A stretch of DNA of 64,000 nt from Hydractinia symbiolongicarpus (GCF_029227915.1 NC_079884.1:25298001-25362000), one strand, 5' to 3'; shown: positions 23,601-37,300, counted from the stretch's first letter. Notes: a model not told the origin generated them from the sequence alone. Made by a program: numbers and translations.

Positions 23601-26600
23601 AAAGTAATTGAATTAAAATCAAAAACATTTGCGAAAAAATTTATCAGAATCAATGTTGGTATTGCGTTTTTGTATACACTGTTATGGACTGCAACAATAC
23701 TGATACCATCAAAACGAGAAGGAGATTGGAGTTCGTCAAATGTAATGCAGGTGTTGACATCAACATTTGCTCAATTTATCGCAGTATATCAGTTTTACCT
23801 GGTAAGATGTTGTGCTTTGGTATTTACATCTCTTACATGGGCATAATCTCTGTTAGAGGTGAACACTATAAAAGTGTGAGCTGTTCCCTGCTGTTTAGAA
23901 TTGAGGACCTCCTTCTCGTTATAGGCAGTTGTTGTTCCTTAGGTATTGCAATTGGAATTTTCAATACATAAGATCTTTATTTCAGTACCAATATTAATAA
24001 CAGCACCGATCAAAAATGCTCTATCATGGTATACTTTCTTTAGTATTATTTTTTAACGGTTAGCCAAATGCCCTATAAACCTTCGGAAGCCGATTTTTTT
24101 ACCATTTTGGAATAAAAAGAATTTTAGGGGTGTACAACGTCAATTTTCAAAATCATAGTCTCTCATATACTTTGTTATTGTATTTTGTATTTTTAGAACT
24201 CAAATGCTAGTAGCCCTCTTTTATGCCCGAATGCTTTAATATTTTTGTACACTCATATACTCATCTATATTTCCCCCAGTTTTTTTAGTCTTTTTAAGTA
24301 CACTAAATATACAATGCGTCGCATCAAGAACGAGTATCATAATTTTTTGAGTTGTGGTGTAGTTGGTGCCTCCAAGAAATATTAATTTAATTATCAATTT
24401 GAATCATCAAAAAATAGTTAAAATAGTTAAAATAATAATTATTAAGAAACTGGAATTTTACTAATAATCGCTGACGTCAGCAAAACCAACAGTCATAATT
24501 CAATTGGCATGCAGGCATCATTCGTTTTGTGGTAGGATGATAGGACTTTTTTACAATACCTGACATTTATAACCCCAAACTGGGAACTCCACAAGCCCTC
24601 CTAAACCCTGGCCTGAACAGAATTAAAAGCAAAAATGCCCATTAACTGGAAAATCCTTTTTAATATGTTTTTTTTAGATTTATCAAAGGTTTTCTTCAGT
24701 AAATGCCAAGATTAATAAAGAAAGGAAAAGAGTATTGCACCAGTGTAAAGATGAAAAAAAATTTTGTCACCCACGCTGGGTAGTTGAAAAGAGTTTATTG
24801 AAAAAAAAGAAAAACATAGCAGAAAATTTATCACAGAGATTTTTCTCAGATGGATGGAATGTAATAGATTTAATATCATTGCTAGTTGGGACAGGAGCCT
24901 GGATAATTACTTTAATAAATACCATTTTTCCAAATATTTATAAAATAAATTCTGTGTGGACGGGTTATTGTACGTTTTTCATCTTGTTGGCTTGGCTGAG
25001 GTTAAATCGCTATGTTAGATATGAACAATCTCTAGGGAGGTTTATTGCAATGTTGGAAGAATCTGCTATTGCTTCAGTGACATTTGCATTTCTATTTTTT
25101 GAGTTCTTTATACCGTTTGTGGTTGCGTTTTGGGTGCTGTTTGGTGGCGTAAAGCAAGGTTAGTGCATTCAATATTTGCTAAAAAGGTACATATAAAAAT
25201 TTTTTAGATCATGCTTGTTAGTAATTAGCATATAACATATAAATCGCATGATTCTGTCATAAAATCTTAAGTGATAGTTCGTGATCTCATTCTGTATACC
25301 TATATTTGTGACTTGATGGTGTATAATCCTTGATTTTAACATTTTATAATTTTTTACTTAGGTAGCGAAGGAGGAGAATATGAAAAATTTAACGATTTAG
25401 TTTATCAACTGTATCTACTGGCAATAGTGGGTGATTATGACTATGATACGTTACAAGCAGATCGTAAGGTTGTGTCCCAAATCTTAGTGGGTGGTTATTT
25501 CATACTTGTCAGCACAATAACAGTGAATCTGTTGGTTGCATTGTTTACTGAAGCCTTTATAAGAATAAATGAAACAGCAGTGGCTAATTCTCGTTTAAGA
25601 GAAGCTGAAGAGATCCTAGACATTGAAAGACGATTTCCAGAGAAGCTTAGAGAATTTGAAATATACACAAATAGACATTGTGCCCCAATGGTAAGAAATG
25701 GAATAAGTATGAAATTTCGATTGAACTACTTAATTGAGAGAACTATTAAGGGAAAGTTGTTTTGGAGTCATTATGAGTTATAACTAACTTTAATGATTTA
25801 AAATATCTGCAACGTATCTATAAAACCTTCAAAATTTGTTTTTCTTTATAATTTATGTACTGTTATATAGAAAATCATACGAGCTTCCTAAAAATTTATT
25901 TATTAATGTTTTAAAATAAAGTTTTGATGAATTAATAGCATTTTAAAATATCACATCTTTTTTGTATACTCACGCCTCAAGTGGATTTAGTTTTACGGGT
26001 TGACTTCTTTTTCCATTTTTTTATTTACGTTTTGGGCAAATTAATTTGCGCCTTCATCATTTCCATTTTGTCTTAACAACAAAACATATTACTTATAAGA
26101 CCTATTTTCGCCGATTTTTTTAAAAAATATAGGAAAGTACCTCAAACATTTCCCCTCGTGAAAATCTCTCCTTATTTAGTACACGAACTCTCCATTTATT
26201 AATCGTGATTTTATTTACGCAACTTAATTGCCTTTTCAAAAAGAACTTCAGCTGATACTACAATGAACGTTTTTTTCTTTATTATTCTTAATTGTTAAGA
26301 GTGTTAGCAAATATCATACTAAATCATTCATATTAAAATATTTGCAAAACAAGCAGCATACTATTTCGTGAAGAATTCACATAATAGCAGGAGGTACTGG
26401 CTGAAGCATTTCCACCTTATTGCACTTTTGGTTCAGGACTTAAAAACACTCAACAAAAATCCTTAAAAGCTTCATCATTTGAAAGTAGCTAGGACCATGC
26501 TAGGATCCTGCAATTTTTTATCATCGTATGTGCTGCCGGTAGCGATGTGCCATTTGTTGACAGCACATTCTTGTAATTTGCAGGTAACTGAAATGTTGGG

Positions 26601-27399
26601 AGAAGAGGAGACAGATAAGAAAAAAAGTTACAGTGCAAGACAAGCTTTAAGTAGCGTTTATTTCAAGTTGCGTCGATTCAATCCTGAACTGAACAACATT
26701 ATTAAAGCGCAGGAGGCTCTTCGTCACAGTGTCGAAATAGGCGGAACCGCGGTAAGTTGTATTGTCTTTCATTTGTATTACAGAAGCTACTGGTACTTGT
26801 CAACTTGTTTGCTAATACCAAATGTTTACACACGTATACACAAATACCGGCCTAAATAAACTATGATTACTTTATCTTTATCTTTAAAGTTTATCGTTAC
26901 AAAAAAATTGGTAAAAAGAATTAGGCAATTGGCAACACTTTTGTAAAAACGAACACTAGCTTATACTGAGTGAATTTTTATAACTTTCTTTTTACGTCAA
27001 TTTTCTTCATGATGGACGTTTTGACAGAGGTTTACTTAGGATTTAATTTTATTAACTTTTACATTGATTTCATCCCACTCCCCCCAACATATTAAAATTC
27101 AAACCAGTTGAGCGGGAAAGGACTTAAAGTTGTTTTTTATATTATCCGATGTGTTAGTCTTGTTAGAAATATAGTTTAGTATATAATATATTCGTTTTTT
27201 GTAGTTGGGAGACTTCAATGTAAAGTACATGTCAACAAGGCGTAACGAAATTTTGGATAGACTGAATGAAGTTGTGAAGTTTCAAAGTCACGTTTTTAAT
27301 AAAGCACAAAGAATAACTAGAAACAAAATTTCAAGGCTGGTGGATAGAACAGTGTTTGCATTGACCGATACAACTGACGGGTCTATGCCTACGGAATAA
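20620..27399 (+). CDS. TRPA-like ankyrin-repeat cation channel, tandem copy 1
   Basis: Ten exons: 20620-20935, 21526-21717, 21797-21991, 22098-22262, 22449-22714, 23550-23801, 24678-25158, 25362-25690, 26584-26751, 27205-27399; all GT-AG, phases agree, 852 residues. Order: acidic N-terminus (1-105); about four ankyrin repeats (roughly 172-300; HWGRTPLIVASACNHVEMVE, SAIHFAAKYDAVDAFGMLI, RTPFFVAA); a linker with LITHPV before S1; six membrane segments (about 411-431, 443-462, 523-544, 555-571, 594-616, 660-690) with a pore loop containing LLAIVGDYDYDTL; then a charged tail likely to form helix/coiled coil (LREAEEILDIERRF). The G-D in the pore and the LITHPV linker resemble TRPA1/painless/pyrexia. 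Predicted role: plasma-membrane non-selective cation channel, possibly sensory. It has far fewer ankyrin repeats than TRPA1, so subfamily assignment is moderate. No disabling change seen. Confidence 0.88.
23680..23822 (+). other. Gene-conversion tract, copy 1 side
   Basis: This 143-nt segment is identical, base for base, to 34519-34661 in the second TRPA-like gene. It covers the S1-S2 part of exon 6 and runs 21 bases into intron 6. Flanking exon sequence differs at synonymous sites and the rest of the intron does not align, which is the pattern left by recent gene conversion. Confidence 0.8.
25826..25975 (+). repeat. Dispersed repeat, copy 2, in intron 8 of TRPA-like copy 1
   Basis: Aligns along its length with 8521-8675, with substitutions spread evenly. 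No coding capacity. Confidence 0.6.
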
Positions 27400-27865
27400 T
27401 ACATCCACCTTGCTTTTTTCTCCATAGAAATACTGCTCATGATTAAAAAATGCTTTGTGGGTTGTATAACGGGATATTAACCTACTTGAAGAATAACTAT
27501 GTTATATAATATATCTATTCATAGACCGATTTAAACGTCATGGTTCTTCGACATGTATTTCGTGTATATCTATATACGTCAATGCATTTTTTAGCTCTTA
27601 ACTCTGTATACATATTTTAAATCCAGTTGTTAATTGTTTACAAGAAATTGCATTCGATCTAAATATTTTATATCATGTTGTTCACCCGTTATAAAATCCA
27701 CTTTTGGAATAGAAAACCAAACAATCACAGACAGATTTTTGTGACGTCATCAAGTACCTGTCAACATACAAAAATTTCCTCTTTAGATTAAATCATTGAA
27801 TATTTTTTTTTTATAACTGCCAGATACACACAAACACACGGACTTAGTTTTTTTAATTTATAAGA

Positions 27866-28100
27866 CTAGTTATTTGTCCGTGGAAATAGCCACTTGATTA
27901 TAGAGGGAAACATCCAAAGAAAAAAATTTTGGTGACGTCAGAAATAAATTTGCTATAGAATAAAAAAATTATTAAGAAATTTACGTCTAGTAAAAAAATC
28001 TACCTTGGCCAACTAACTATGGTAACAATATTTGATTTTCAAAAATTTTGATGACGTCAGCACCGACACGTCTCTATTCAAAATAAATGGTTGGAAATAT
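27866..28100 (-). mobile_element. Decayed Helitron-like 3' end, copy a
   Basis: Starts with CTAG (27866-27869) followed by a damaged hairpin (GTCCGTGGAAATAGCCAC) and then body sequence with repeated TGACGTCA, as in the element at 34921. Extent to the right is approximate. The minus orientation follows from CTAG plus hairpin marking the 3' end of Helitrons. Confidence 0.4.
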
Positions 28101-29980
28101 GTTTTTTCGAAACTTCTATTGCGTATGAGAAAAAAGAAGCTGATCAAAAAACGTATACAAAAACCACATGACTTTTGACAAATCATTATAAGGTTTTTGG
28201 TTACGTCATTAATTTAGCGGGCCTAAATCAGTAAATTCACATAACTCTGCGACTTTTGACAAATTGAAGACTGAGAGGGGATAAAAACATGCATCTACTC
28301 TGTCTCCAAGTTATTTAGCCTTAAAATTAAAAGTGCAATGCAGTTACGTCACTTAAAAGCACAATACAACAATTCTCTAATTATAACTAAGTTCAGGCCT
28401 AAAGTTAATGTATACGTATATGTCAAGAAGAGCTAACAGATAAGACATAATAACGTTTGTCCACAGACGCCTTAACAGTATTATAATAGCCCAGTCGTTA
28501 ACCCGCACACAAATAAACGGGGTCGTCTGTCTTTAAATTACACGTCATTTCGTGTGCCCGTCACACAATACTTTTCTTGCGGACAGACAAACAAAATACG
28601 GCTATTGTTATAGAGATGGCTATAGGCTTAGAATGTCGTTTTCACTGACGATTGATCAAGCGCCAGTGAAAACGATATTTGACACGATATTTGACTGTTA
28701 TCAAAACGTGAAAAAAAGAAAGACACGCTTGGAGATTAAGATGCGTTTTTTTCTAAGATAAAATTGTAAAACAAATAGACTTAAAGCCTAAAGAAACTTT
28801 TGCAGACAGGATATTTAACAAATATGATAAGAAACACTTTATTTAGTATCTAAAATTATTAGCAAGATAATAATATTACGGTTAAAAGGTTTTAGTTGAA
28901 CCTAAACTAGTCTTGAGAAAGTGTAAGAATTATGTAAAGCGTTGAAAGAAGCAAACAGGAGCAGTCTCAATACAACAACAACTTCAGGACAAAAAAAAGA
29001 GAAAAATAACCTTGACGACAAACTTGGAGAGAACTTTAGAATCAGTAAAAATCGAAAAATTTAAGCAGAAGGGCAAGATATTCCTTCAAATAGATGAGGT
29101 CTGTGTCACCATAAATGCTAGGAAAAATTTACGAAGTTAAACCTATTAGTTTTTGCCTTTTTTTAAACTTGTACCTAGTCCCGCCCCTTCCTCACCTATG
29201 AAAAACTCCAGCTCTTGTAAATAATTATTGCGTGAAACATGGAGGAATAAATTTCTATCCAACATAAAAAGTTTAAGCGGAAAAAAATTTATATTTTGGT
29301 CACGTGATCTATTACGTCATTACGTATTGTTTTTGTAAGAATTAGGTGCTTGTAAGTTACAAATGTTTTCGAAATGGTGTCATTAATAAGGACAGTCAAT
29401 AACAGCATACATTTTTGAGTTTTAGAGAATGCTTTTGATCAGCCAATATCTGGGAAAGTATTCGGTGAAATATTCGGTGAATTCTATTAGTAGCTAGTTA
29501 GAAACACCAAAGCAACATACTAGCAATATTATTCTGATAATCTAATACAGATGACTATGCCTTCCGGGTGATGATGCGATATAACAAATTCAAAAATGTT
29601 TACATCAGCAGAATTTGATGTGACCAGCATCTATATATACTGAAAGAATTGGTCTGTAAATTACACATATTTTGCAAAACCATAAAACTATGAAATTTTT
29701 TGGAAAATTTATTTTATCAAGATTAGTGATATAAAATTGTAGAAAAAGACTTAAACGTTTTCAAAGACGTTGCGGAAGTTGACTCAGGCACTATTAGAAA
29801 AATCTGCAAAAACTTCCCCTCCTACATCTCGCTTCTTTGAGAAATATCGTAGTCAAGAAAGAAATCAAAACAACAGCATGTGTTGACATCAATCAGCGTC
29901 TCTTGTTTAACATGCAAGAAAATTATCAATTGAAGTTAGGGAAATCATGCTATTTCGTGTATGGCGCATTATATAAGTAA

Positions 29981-30030
29981 CTAGTCGTTGCCCGTGGAAA
30001 AATCCACGGGTTCGCCCGTCCTTTATATTT
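29981..30030 (-). mobile_element. Helitron-like 3' terminus, intact hairpin, copy b
   Basis: Read on the minus strand this is a textbook Helitron end: an 8-bp perfect hairpin CCCGTGGA-TTTT-TCCACGGG (29991-30010), a 6-base spacer, CTAG (29981-29984), then a host T. Only the terminus is assigned; the other end (a TC start) was not located. No Rep/helicase coding is present, so the copy is non-autonomous. Confidence 0.6.
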
Positions 30031-30223
30031 ACCCGTTGCAACAAAGAGGGATAAAAATATATCGCATTTGATATTCGTGTCTCCGCAACATCAATTTGTA
30101 GCTCAGCGGGGGTCCGCGCAGAGACAGACAGACTGCATGGTATGTCTATATCGTCAAGAATGATCAAAACAGCAGTTATTTTCGTGTCATAATATAAATA
30201 AGTAACAGTAACTCAAAAAATGA

Positions 30224-30294
30224 TAATAATAATAATAATAAAATAAAATTAAATAAAATCAAACAAAAAAAAAATAAATAAATAAAAAGAAGAA
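30224..30294 (+). repeat. AAT/AAAT microsatellite
   Basis: A run of AATAATAAT units passing into AAATAAATAAAT units over about 70 bases. Confidence 0.75.
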
Positions 30295-31350
30295 AAGGTG
30301 TTTTAATGTTATGCTCTCAAAAAAACTTTTTCGCGTGTCAAAATCTCTAATTCATATTTTCAATGCTTATTGAAATAGTAATTAGCTAGCCGCAAAATAA
30401 TGTCGATTTTAGATTTTGTTTACACGGACTTTTTATACAATTTACGGTAACGTTTTCAGCGAAATGTTGAAAAAAATTACGCGATACGATAGTATTACAC
30501 GTGCTGCTGATTATTACCTGTGAGATATGTAGTTGTTTTTGTTCGTGTATTTTGCAGTGTACTTACTTAATATTTTGAAATAATAACCTGTTTTTTCTGT
30601 TTTTAGCTTGAATGACGGTAAGAACAGAAAAGAAAACATAAATACAAGCTACTCTTTTATACAAACATAGGAATTCGCTAACTTGAAGCGGCAAACATCA
30701 AAGTATTTTAATTTTATTGCATTGCTTGTCGGCAAAATGGTCAAAGTTTTAATAGAAGACTTAAAAGATTTACTTCGACTTAATATAGTGGATTCATTGC
30801 CCAATCAACTTTGAGGTTAATTTTCTAGTGTTTGCGATAGGTATTTAAAAACAAATGCTGTGATGGTATCTTAATTTATTTGGAAATCGGAAGCTAGATT
30901 TAAATAATGTTATTGCTTGGTGGTCATCTAAAGTGCCAAAGACAATAAAGGTTAAAACACCATTCATTGGTAATATCATAAGTTATACGTTGAGTATGCA
31001 TGCATTTCCAATTATAACAAATCTTATATAAGCAATACGCACTAAAATGTAACATGGCCAGTAAAAAATAACCGTTAATACATATTAGAAAGATGCATCT
31101 TTATTCATGCACATGTGGCATATTTTTTCGCGTGTCAAAATCTTTAATCCATGTTTTCAATGCTCAACGAAGAAGTAATTGGCAAACAGTTAAGAACTTC
31201 CTTTAAAATGATATTTCGTCATCCACTAGATATTTCTGGCACGGTTCTCTCGTATTTAGAGTCGGCTGACACTTTGACTGAGCGACACACATAGCAAGTT
31301 ACCTGATTCTGATCATCTGATTGGTAAAATCGAATTGGAATGTAAAAATC

Positions 31351-34300
31351 ATGACTACGTTCTTCCGAAATTCCGTTTTTAATGGCAAAAGCGAGGAGGA
31401 TAATGAATCTAACGAAAATAGCAACAATGAAACGCTGTTTCATTGCAGTGAAAATCTATCCGAATCAGGTAGTGATACCGATTCAGTGAACCTGTTTGAA
31501 CAAATGGATCGCCTTAGCTGGCTTGAAGAAACAGAAAATTCAGATCTAAGTAAATTAAAGTCGCAAAAAAGTATTGGAAGCCTTGTCGATGCAAAATGGA
31601 GCCGGGGACCAGCTCCTTTAGATGATCACGGTGGAATATTTAATATTAAAATTGCCAGTTTGGAAGGTAAATATATTTAAAATACCATTAACGGGTTAAC
31701 CTTGCCGAAATCTTTCGTCGACGAAGAAAATGAATTATATATTTACTAAAAGCTTAATAAGTAACATCTAAGAAGTATAGAAATGATAATTCAAAAAACC
31801 ATAGAGTGTCTTTAAGGTGCAACGCTACCATTGAACACTGTTTAATTTGTCTGAATAATAAAATATTTTTGATAACACTGTATCGCTGAAAATGCCATCT
31901 TTGGTTAGAAACAGGTTAAGAATAAAATATAATATCAGGCGTTCCAAAAAGGCATTATAAAATCTTTAACTATGTAACATTTGTAGTACTCCGCTATCCA
32001 CCTCCCCCCCAAAAAAATGTATTCTTTAACTGCTTACACTCTTCTTTAAAGCCTCAATAGTGATTGAGTATAGGTACATCTTACGCATTTAGCATCATAT
32101 CATATATATGTATAAACGACTATGTTCTTTTGATATTTTTACTTACCTAGGCTCCCTGGGTTTTAAATTGGATAAAGCGGCAACGTTTCAAAAAATGGAA
32201 GTTGAAATGGCGAATGACAAAGACGGTCACACAACTGCTAACAATGCTCTAATTAGCTATTTCGCATTTCTTGGCACATGTCCTGACACTTACTCTGTTG
32301 ACTATCAGTTCATCAACAATTTATTAAAATATGCAGGTTCGATATAACATATTTTTGCAATTTTTTTTGTTTTGAAAAAATTCTGTTAATATCGGTTTAT
32401 TGACTTTGTGCAGATGTCAATACAAGAGATCTGCATGGTCAATCATTATTGCACGAAGTCGCTAGAGAGTGGAGCACTGATTTTGCTAACTTTTTAAGAA
32501 TTAAAGGAATAGACATTAATGCTGCGGATCACTGGGGTAGAACGCCATTAATTGTTGCTTCAGCGTGTAATCATGTTGAGATGATCGAATGGTTAATACA
32601 TAATGGTGGTAGGTCTTAATTTTTTCTTAAAGGGGCTACGGAACGGCTGCTGGTTTTCGACTTTAGTGACTTACACGAAAGTCAAGCTGATGGCGGCGTA
32701 AAACAAAAATGTCTATTTTCCGGCATGTATGTAATTTACACACTCGAACATATAGATATATCTATAATTTTTATCTTCTCCAGCTTTGGTCATGTTTTCA
32801 TCCAGAATGAGTCTTGCTGAAATATTTCTTTGTAATATATTTTTAGAAAAAAATATTTGAACCAGTGAGTAAAGTGCACTGGTCTGTTCATTGCGTGAAA
32901 CGTGTTTGCCGGATTTTAAATATGTGCGCGGGATATACGGAATGTGAGCATTTTAACCGGTTCTTTAATCCTTTACCTAGAACTTCAGGTCAATGCAGCC
33001 TAATAACAAGCATGTTAATATTTCTTAAACTAAAACATTAAAACTCCTTCAGTTCCTATATGTCAGGCTATTGTTTTTATCGGACATTCAATATGCCCAA
33101 CATTATTGCGTCAAGAAAAATTATATATTGTGCATTGGAATCATCATGTGAAACCGCTTATCGGATGTTGGTATCCAGATGTTTCTATAAGTGTAAATTT
33201 GTCATTGATTTGTAAAGAAAAATTTCCTATTGGCTTATATGTTATAGCCAACATTGGTCATCGTACCATCAAGGGAGAAGAACAAAGCGCCATACATTTT
33301 GCAGCAAAATATGACGCTGTGGATGCATTTGGAATGCTTATAAAGTTTGGTGGCAACCCTTTGGAGAGGGATGCTAAAGAAAGAACACCATTCTTTGTGG
33401 CAGCTGAAGAAGGTTGAACACATATATACGTACTTTGTCTATTTTAGGAAACCTTGTCATAATTAAAAACGCAGGAAATATGTAGAATAAAATAATGATT
33501 GCCCTGAACTCTTTGGAGCCACAAATAATCATCAATAACGCTCCATTAATTAATTGCGCAATCTTAGTCGATGTACATTGTAACAATTTAGGGAAGTTTT
33601 GTAGTCAGTTTTTCAAATAGAAAATAATTCATAGTCACAAGGTATTTTGGTAAAAACGAATAATGATTGTACCAACGGTAATGATCTTAACATTATATAA
33701 GTTATATATGTGTGTTTGACAAAAAAATATTGAAAAAATTAAACTTCGATTTTTTATGCTAATTACAATTCGCTTGTAAGTTTTTCATCAACGCACTCCT
33801 CGTTTCAGTAGCTTCCCTGAAACCTATGAAACATGCTGGGTGAGATTGACACTAATTTTTAATTTTTTTGTAATTATAGGACAGCGAAATATGTGCGATT
33901 ACATGTTGGACTTGGGCTTGCCTACAGCAGCGTATGACGAGAATGCAGTTTCGGTTATTGACAACATCATTATAAAAATGCCAACAAGTACAGCATATTG
34001 TGCGCTTGATCAATTTGTCACCACGGATAGACTCATGCGACAGAAGAAGTATTACTTAAGTTGCTTGGGAAAACGTCGTTTTTCTTTGTTGGAAAGAACA
34101 AAAGACCGTTTTACCCCTAATACAGATAGCCCAACCGCTTTAGAGGTAATATTTTATAACAGAGGAAGTTCATGGGTTTTTAAACGAGCTTCAGAAATTA
34201 CATGTTGCTCATGATTTGTACTGAATTTTTATACATATATCGTTACATTCAGTTGTTTTCACGATGATTGTCGCCTTTTCCAAGTCAAAAATACAACAAA

Positions 34301-37300
34301 TATAAATATATTGTTTGTTCGTCACTATTAAAAAGATTATAATATTGTGAATTAATTGACAGATTATACAAGTAATATTCTATTTCAGATTATAGTGCAG
34401 AGAAGAGACCTCAACTTGATTACACATCCTGTAATTTTGAAATTAATTGACTTAAAATCTAAAAAATTTGCTAAAGTCTTTATCAGAATCAATGTTGGGA
34501 TTGCCTTTTTGTATACATTGTTATGGACTGCAACAATACTGATACCATCAAAACGAGAAGGAGATTGGAGTTCGTCAAATGTAATGCAGGTGTTGACATC
34601 AACATTTGCTCAATTTATCGCAGTATATCAGTTTTACCTGGTAAGATGTTGTGCTTTGGTACTGTATAATATAACATAAATGCACTGCCAACTGGGCTAA
34701 TGTTTCACAACTCTTGAATTCGCGCAAATATGAAAATTTTCCAAATATTATATTATGAATGGTAATGTTTGAAGATGCATATAATTTAATAATTAATCTA
34801 TAATTACACTCGTATACCCTATTAAGGAATCCTGAGCTGTTGTGACTAGTTGGGTGTCCCTAGTTACTCACGCAAAAGTTGCTTTAGTAACCTTAGTTAA
34901 TGCATTGAAGTTAGTCTAAACTAGTCGGTAAGGCCCGTGGAAAAATCCACTGAAAGCCTGAAAAAAAAAGCCTGAAAAACAATAAAAATTAAAAAACCGT
35001 TGCTTCCAATGTGTAGAGCTTGAAGGCTGATCAAGTTAATGTACAGAATGGTGTACTTTCAGCTAACAATTATGGAGATGTATGAAAAATTTAAAAAAAA
35101 ATATTTTTTTAGCTGTTCGCTCTATTGTGTAGAGCCAACAGCTAAAAAAATTGTATAGGATTATGTACTTTTGACGAACAGTTGAAAAAATATTGGGTAT
35201 TTAAGGAATTTCGATGACGTCATTAACCCGTCTGTTCCGAAACGTGTGGTATGACCAAGCTTACGGGAACTTACCCAATTTGGTCCTCGGTGGCCCCTGG
35301 TTACCCACACGGAAGGTGACGTCAGGTATTTCCAGCCGTCTCCAACACCCTAAATATGAAAATGCAATGGCTTAGCTAATTAAAAAGAGGTTTTGACGTC
35401 AGTCTAAATACTTTGACGTCGTGCAGTAACGTCTAGGCAGTTAACAAATAATACTTTTTTCGGTGACTTCAAATAAGTTGTTGTTAGAACGGAGTAATAA
35501 CTTTTTTTAGTCCTTAAAACTGTTGCTACCGACCTGGTGTAAAACATGCAACATGTTTTAGATATATCAAAGATTCATCTCAGTCAATGCAAAAATCTAC
35601 AAAGAAAGGAGAAGAATTCTGCATCAATGCGAAAAGGAAAAGAAATTTTGTCATCCACGTTGGATTGTTGAAAAAGGTTTACTGAAAAAAAAGAAATCAG
35701 TCGCAAAAAATTTATCACAGAGATTTTTTTCAGATGGATGGAATGTAATAGACTTAATGTCATTGCTAGTTGGGACAGGAGCCTGGATAATTACCTTAAT
35801 AAATATTATCTTTCTACATATTGATAAAATAAATTCAGTGTGGACGGGTTATTGTACGATCTTCATCCTGTTAGCTTGGCTGAGGTTAAATCGCTACGTT
35901 CGGTATGAACAATCACTAGGAAGGTTTATTGTAATGTTGGAGGAATCCGCTATTGCTTCAGTGACATTCGCATTTTTATTCTTCGAGTTCTTTATACCAT
36001 GTGTGGTGGCTTTTTGGGTGCTGTTTGGTGGCGTAAGGAAAGGTGAGTACTTGAGTAAAATCTATCTGAAACTAATGCAATCAACATCAGACACCTCTAT
36101 ATAACGTACACCAACACTCGGTCAAAAATACGAAAACATTTCTACTAGTATGAAGTGCACATTTCTTTTGTACCAATTTTGATCGCTATAGATTGAATCC
36201 ACTGTACTTTCATTCGCATAAGCTTAAATTCCAGTTAAACGCTTTGATAGGTAACCTAGAAGGATAGTAAATACTCCTAAAGTCACTAACATTCAGTCTA
36301 TAATAAAAGTTAGTGTTTTGTATTCACCTCGGTTTTAGAAAGCGAGGGAGAAGAATATGAAAAATTCAACGATTTAGTTTATCAACTGTATCTACTGGCA
36401 ATAGTCGGCGATTATGACTATGATACATTACAAGCAGATCGTAAGGTTGTGTCCCAGCTTTTGGTGGCTGGTTATTTGATAATTGTCAGTACGATAACAG
36501 TTAACCTCCTGATTGCACTGTTCACCGAAGCATTTATAAGGATAAATGAAACAGCTGTTGCTCACTCTCGTTTAAGAGAAGCTGAAGAAATTCTGGACAT
36601 TGAAAGGCGATTTCCAGAGAAGCTTAGAGAATTTGAGATTTGCGCAAACAAACACCTTGCTCCTATGGTAAAAGTTTAACTTGTCATATAAGTTTTTCTG
36701 CATCCATTTTTCAATCTATTTAGTACAGGTCTTCTGTTTGTAAAGGTAGTTTTAACGATACAGATAAAAATTCTCCAAACCGTGTGTATTCTTTCTACAA
36801 ACAAAAAAACTTAGGCCATCCAGGAGTTACCCAATTATCAAGCATGAAAACGGCGATTCGCCCTTGCATCAATGTGAATATACAATACCATACGTAGTCT
36901 AAACCAAATGCATTTTACAAGAAAATAATGGCAAGCAGTTTTTCTAACAAAATAGTTTGAATATCGTTAATCGTAAAAGAAAATATTTTTCGTATGTCTA
37001 AAGGCTGCTCACTAGAATTCCATGAAAAATGATTATTATATATAATTGGTAACTTCATTGAGTTTCATTTAATAGCGATTCCAGGAAACAGCTGTTCCGC
37101 ACTCTCGGTTTTTTATTTTCCTCTTTAAGTTACTGACACTGTCATTTGGGAACCGATTAGAGTGACAAATATGTCAGCATTTTCTTGTTATTTGTAGGTA
37201 ACTGAAATGTTGGGAGAAGAAGAAACAGATAAGAAAAAAAGCTACAGTGCAAGACAAGCTTTAAGTAGCGTTTACTTCAAGTTGCGACGATTTAATCCTG

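Larger units (their letters stand above)
27400..31350. other. Spacer between the two TRPA-like genes
   Basis: No exon supported. It carries two Helitron-type 3' ends in minus orientation (27866 and 29981), several TGACGTCA palindromes (near 27741, 27932, 28051), a trinucleotide/tetranucleotide AAT/AAAT run (30224-30294) and an about 70-bp direct duplication starting CGCGTGTCAAAATCT (30331 and 31129). Promoter elements for the second gene must lie near the right edge but no clear TATA or initiator was identified. Confidence 0.5.

Noticed and set aside
28552-28761. 69-codon ORF between the TRPA-like genes
   Set aside because: No ATG-started family match, no splice partners, and it lies in a repeat-rich spacer.
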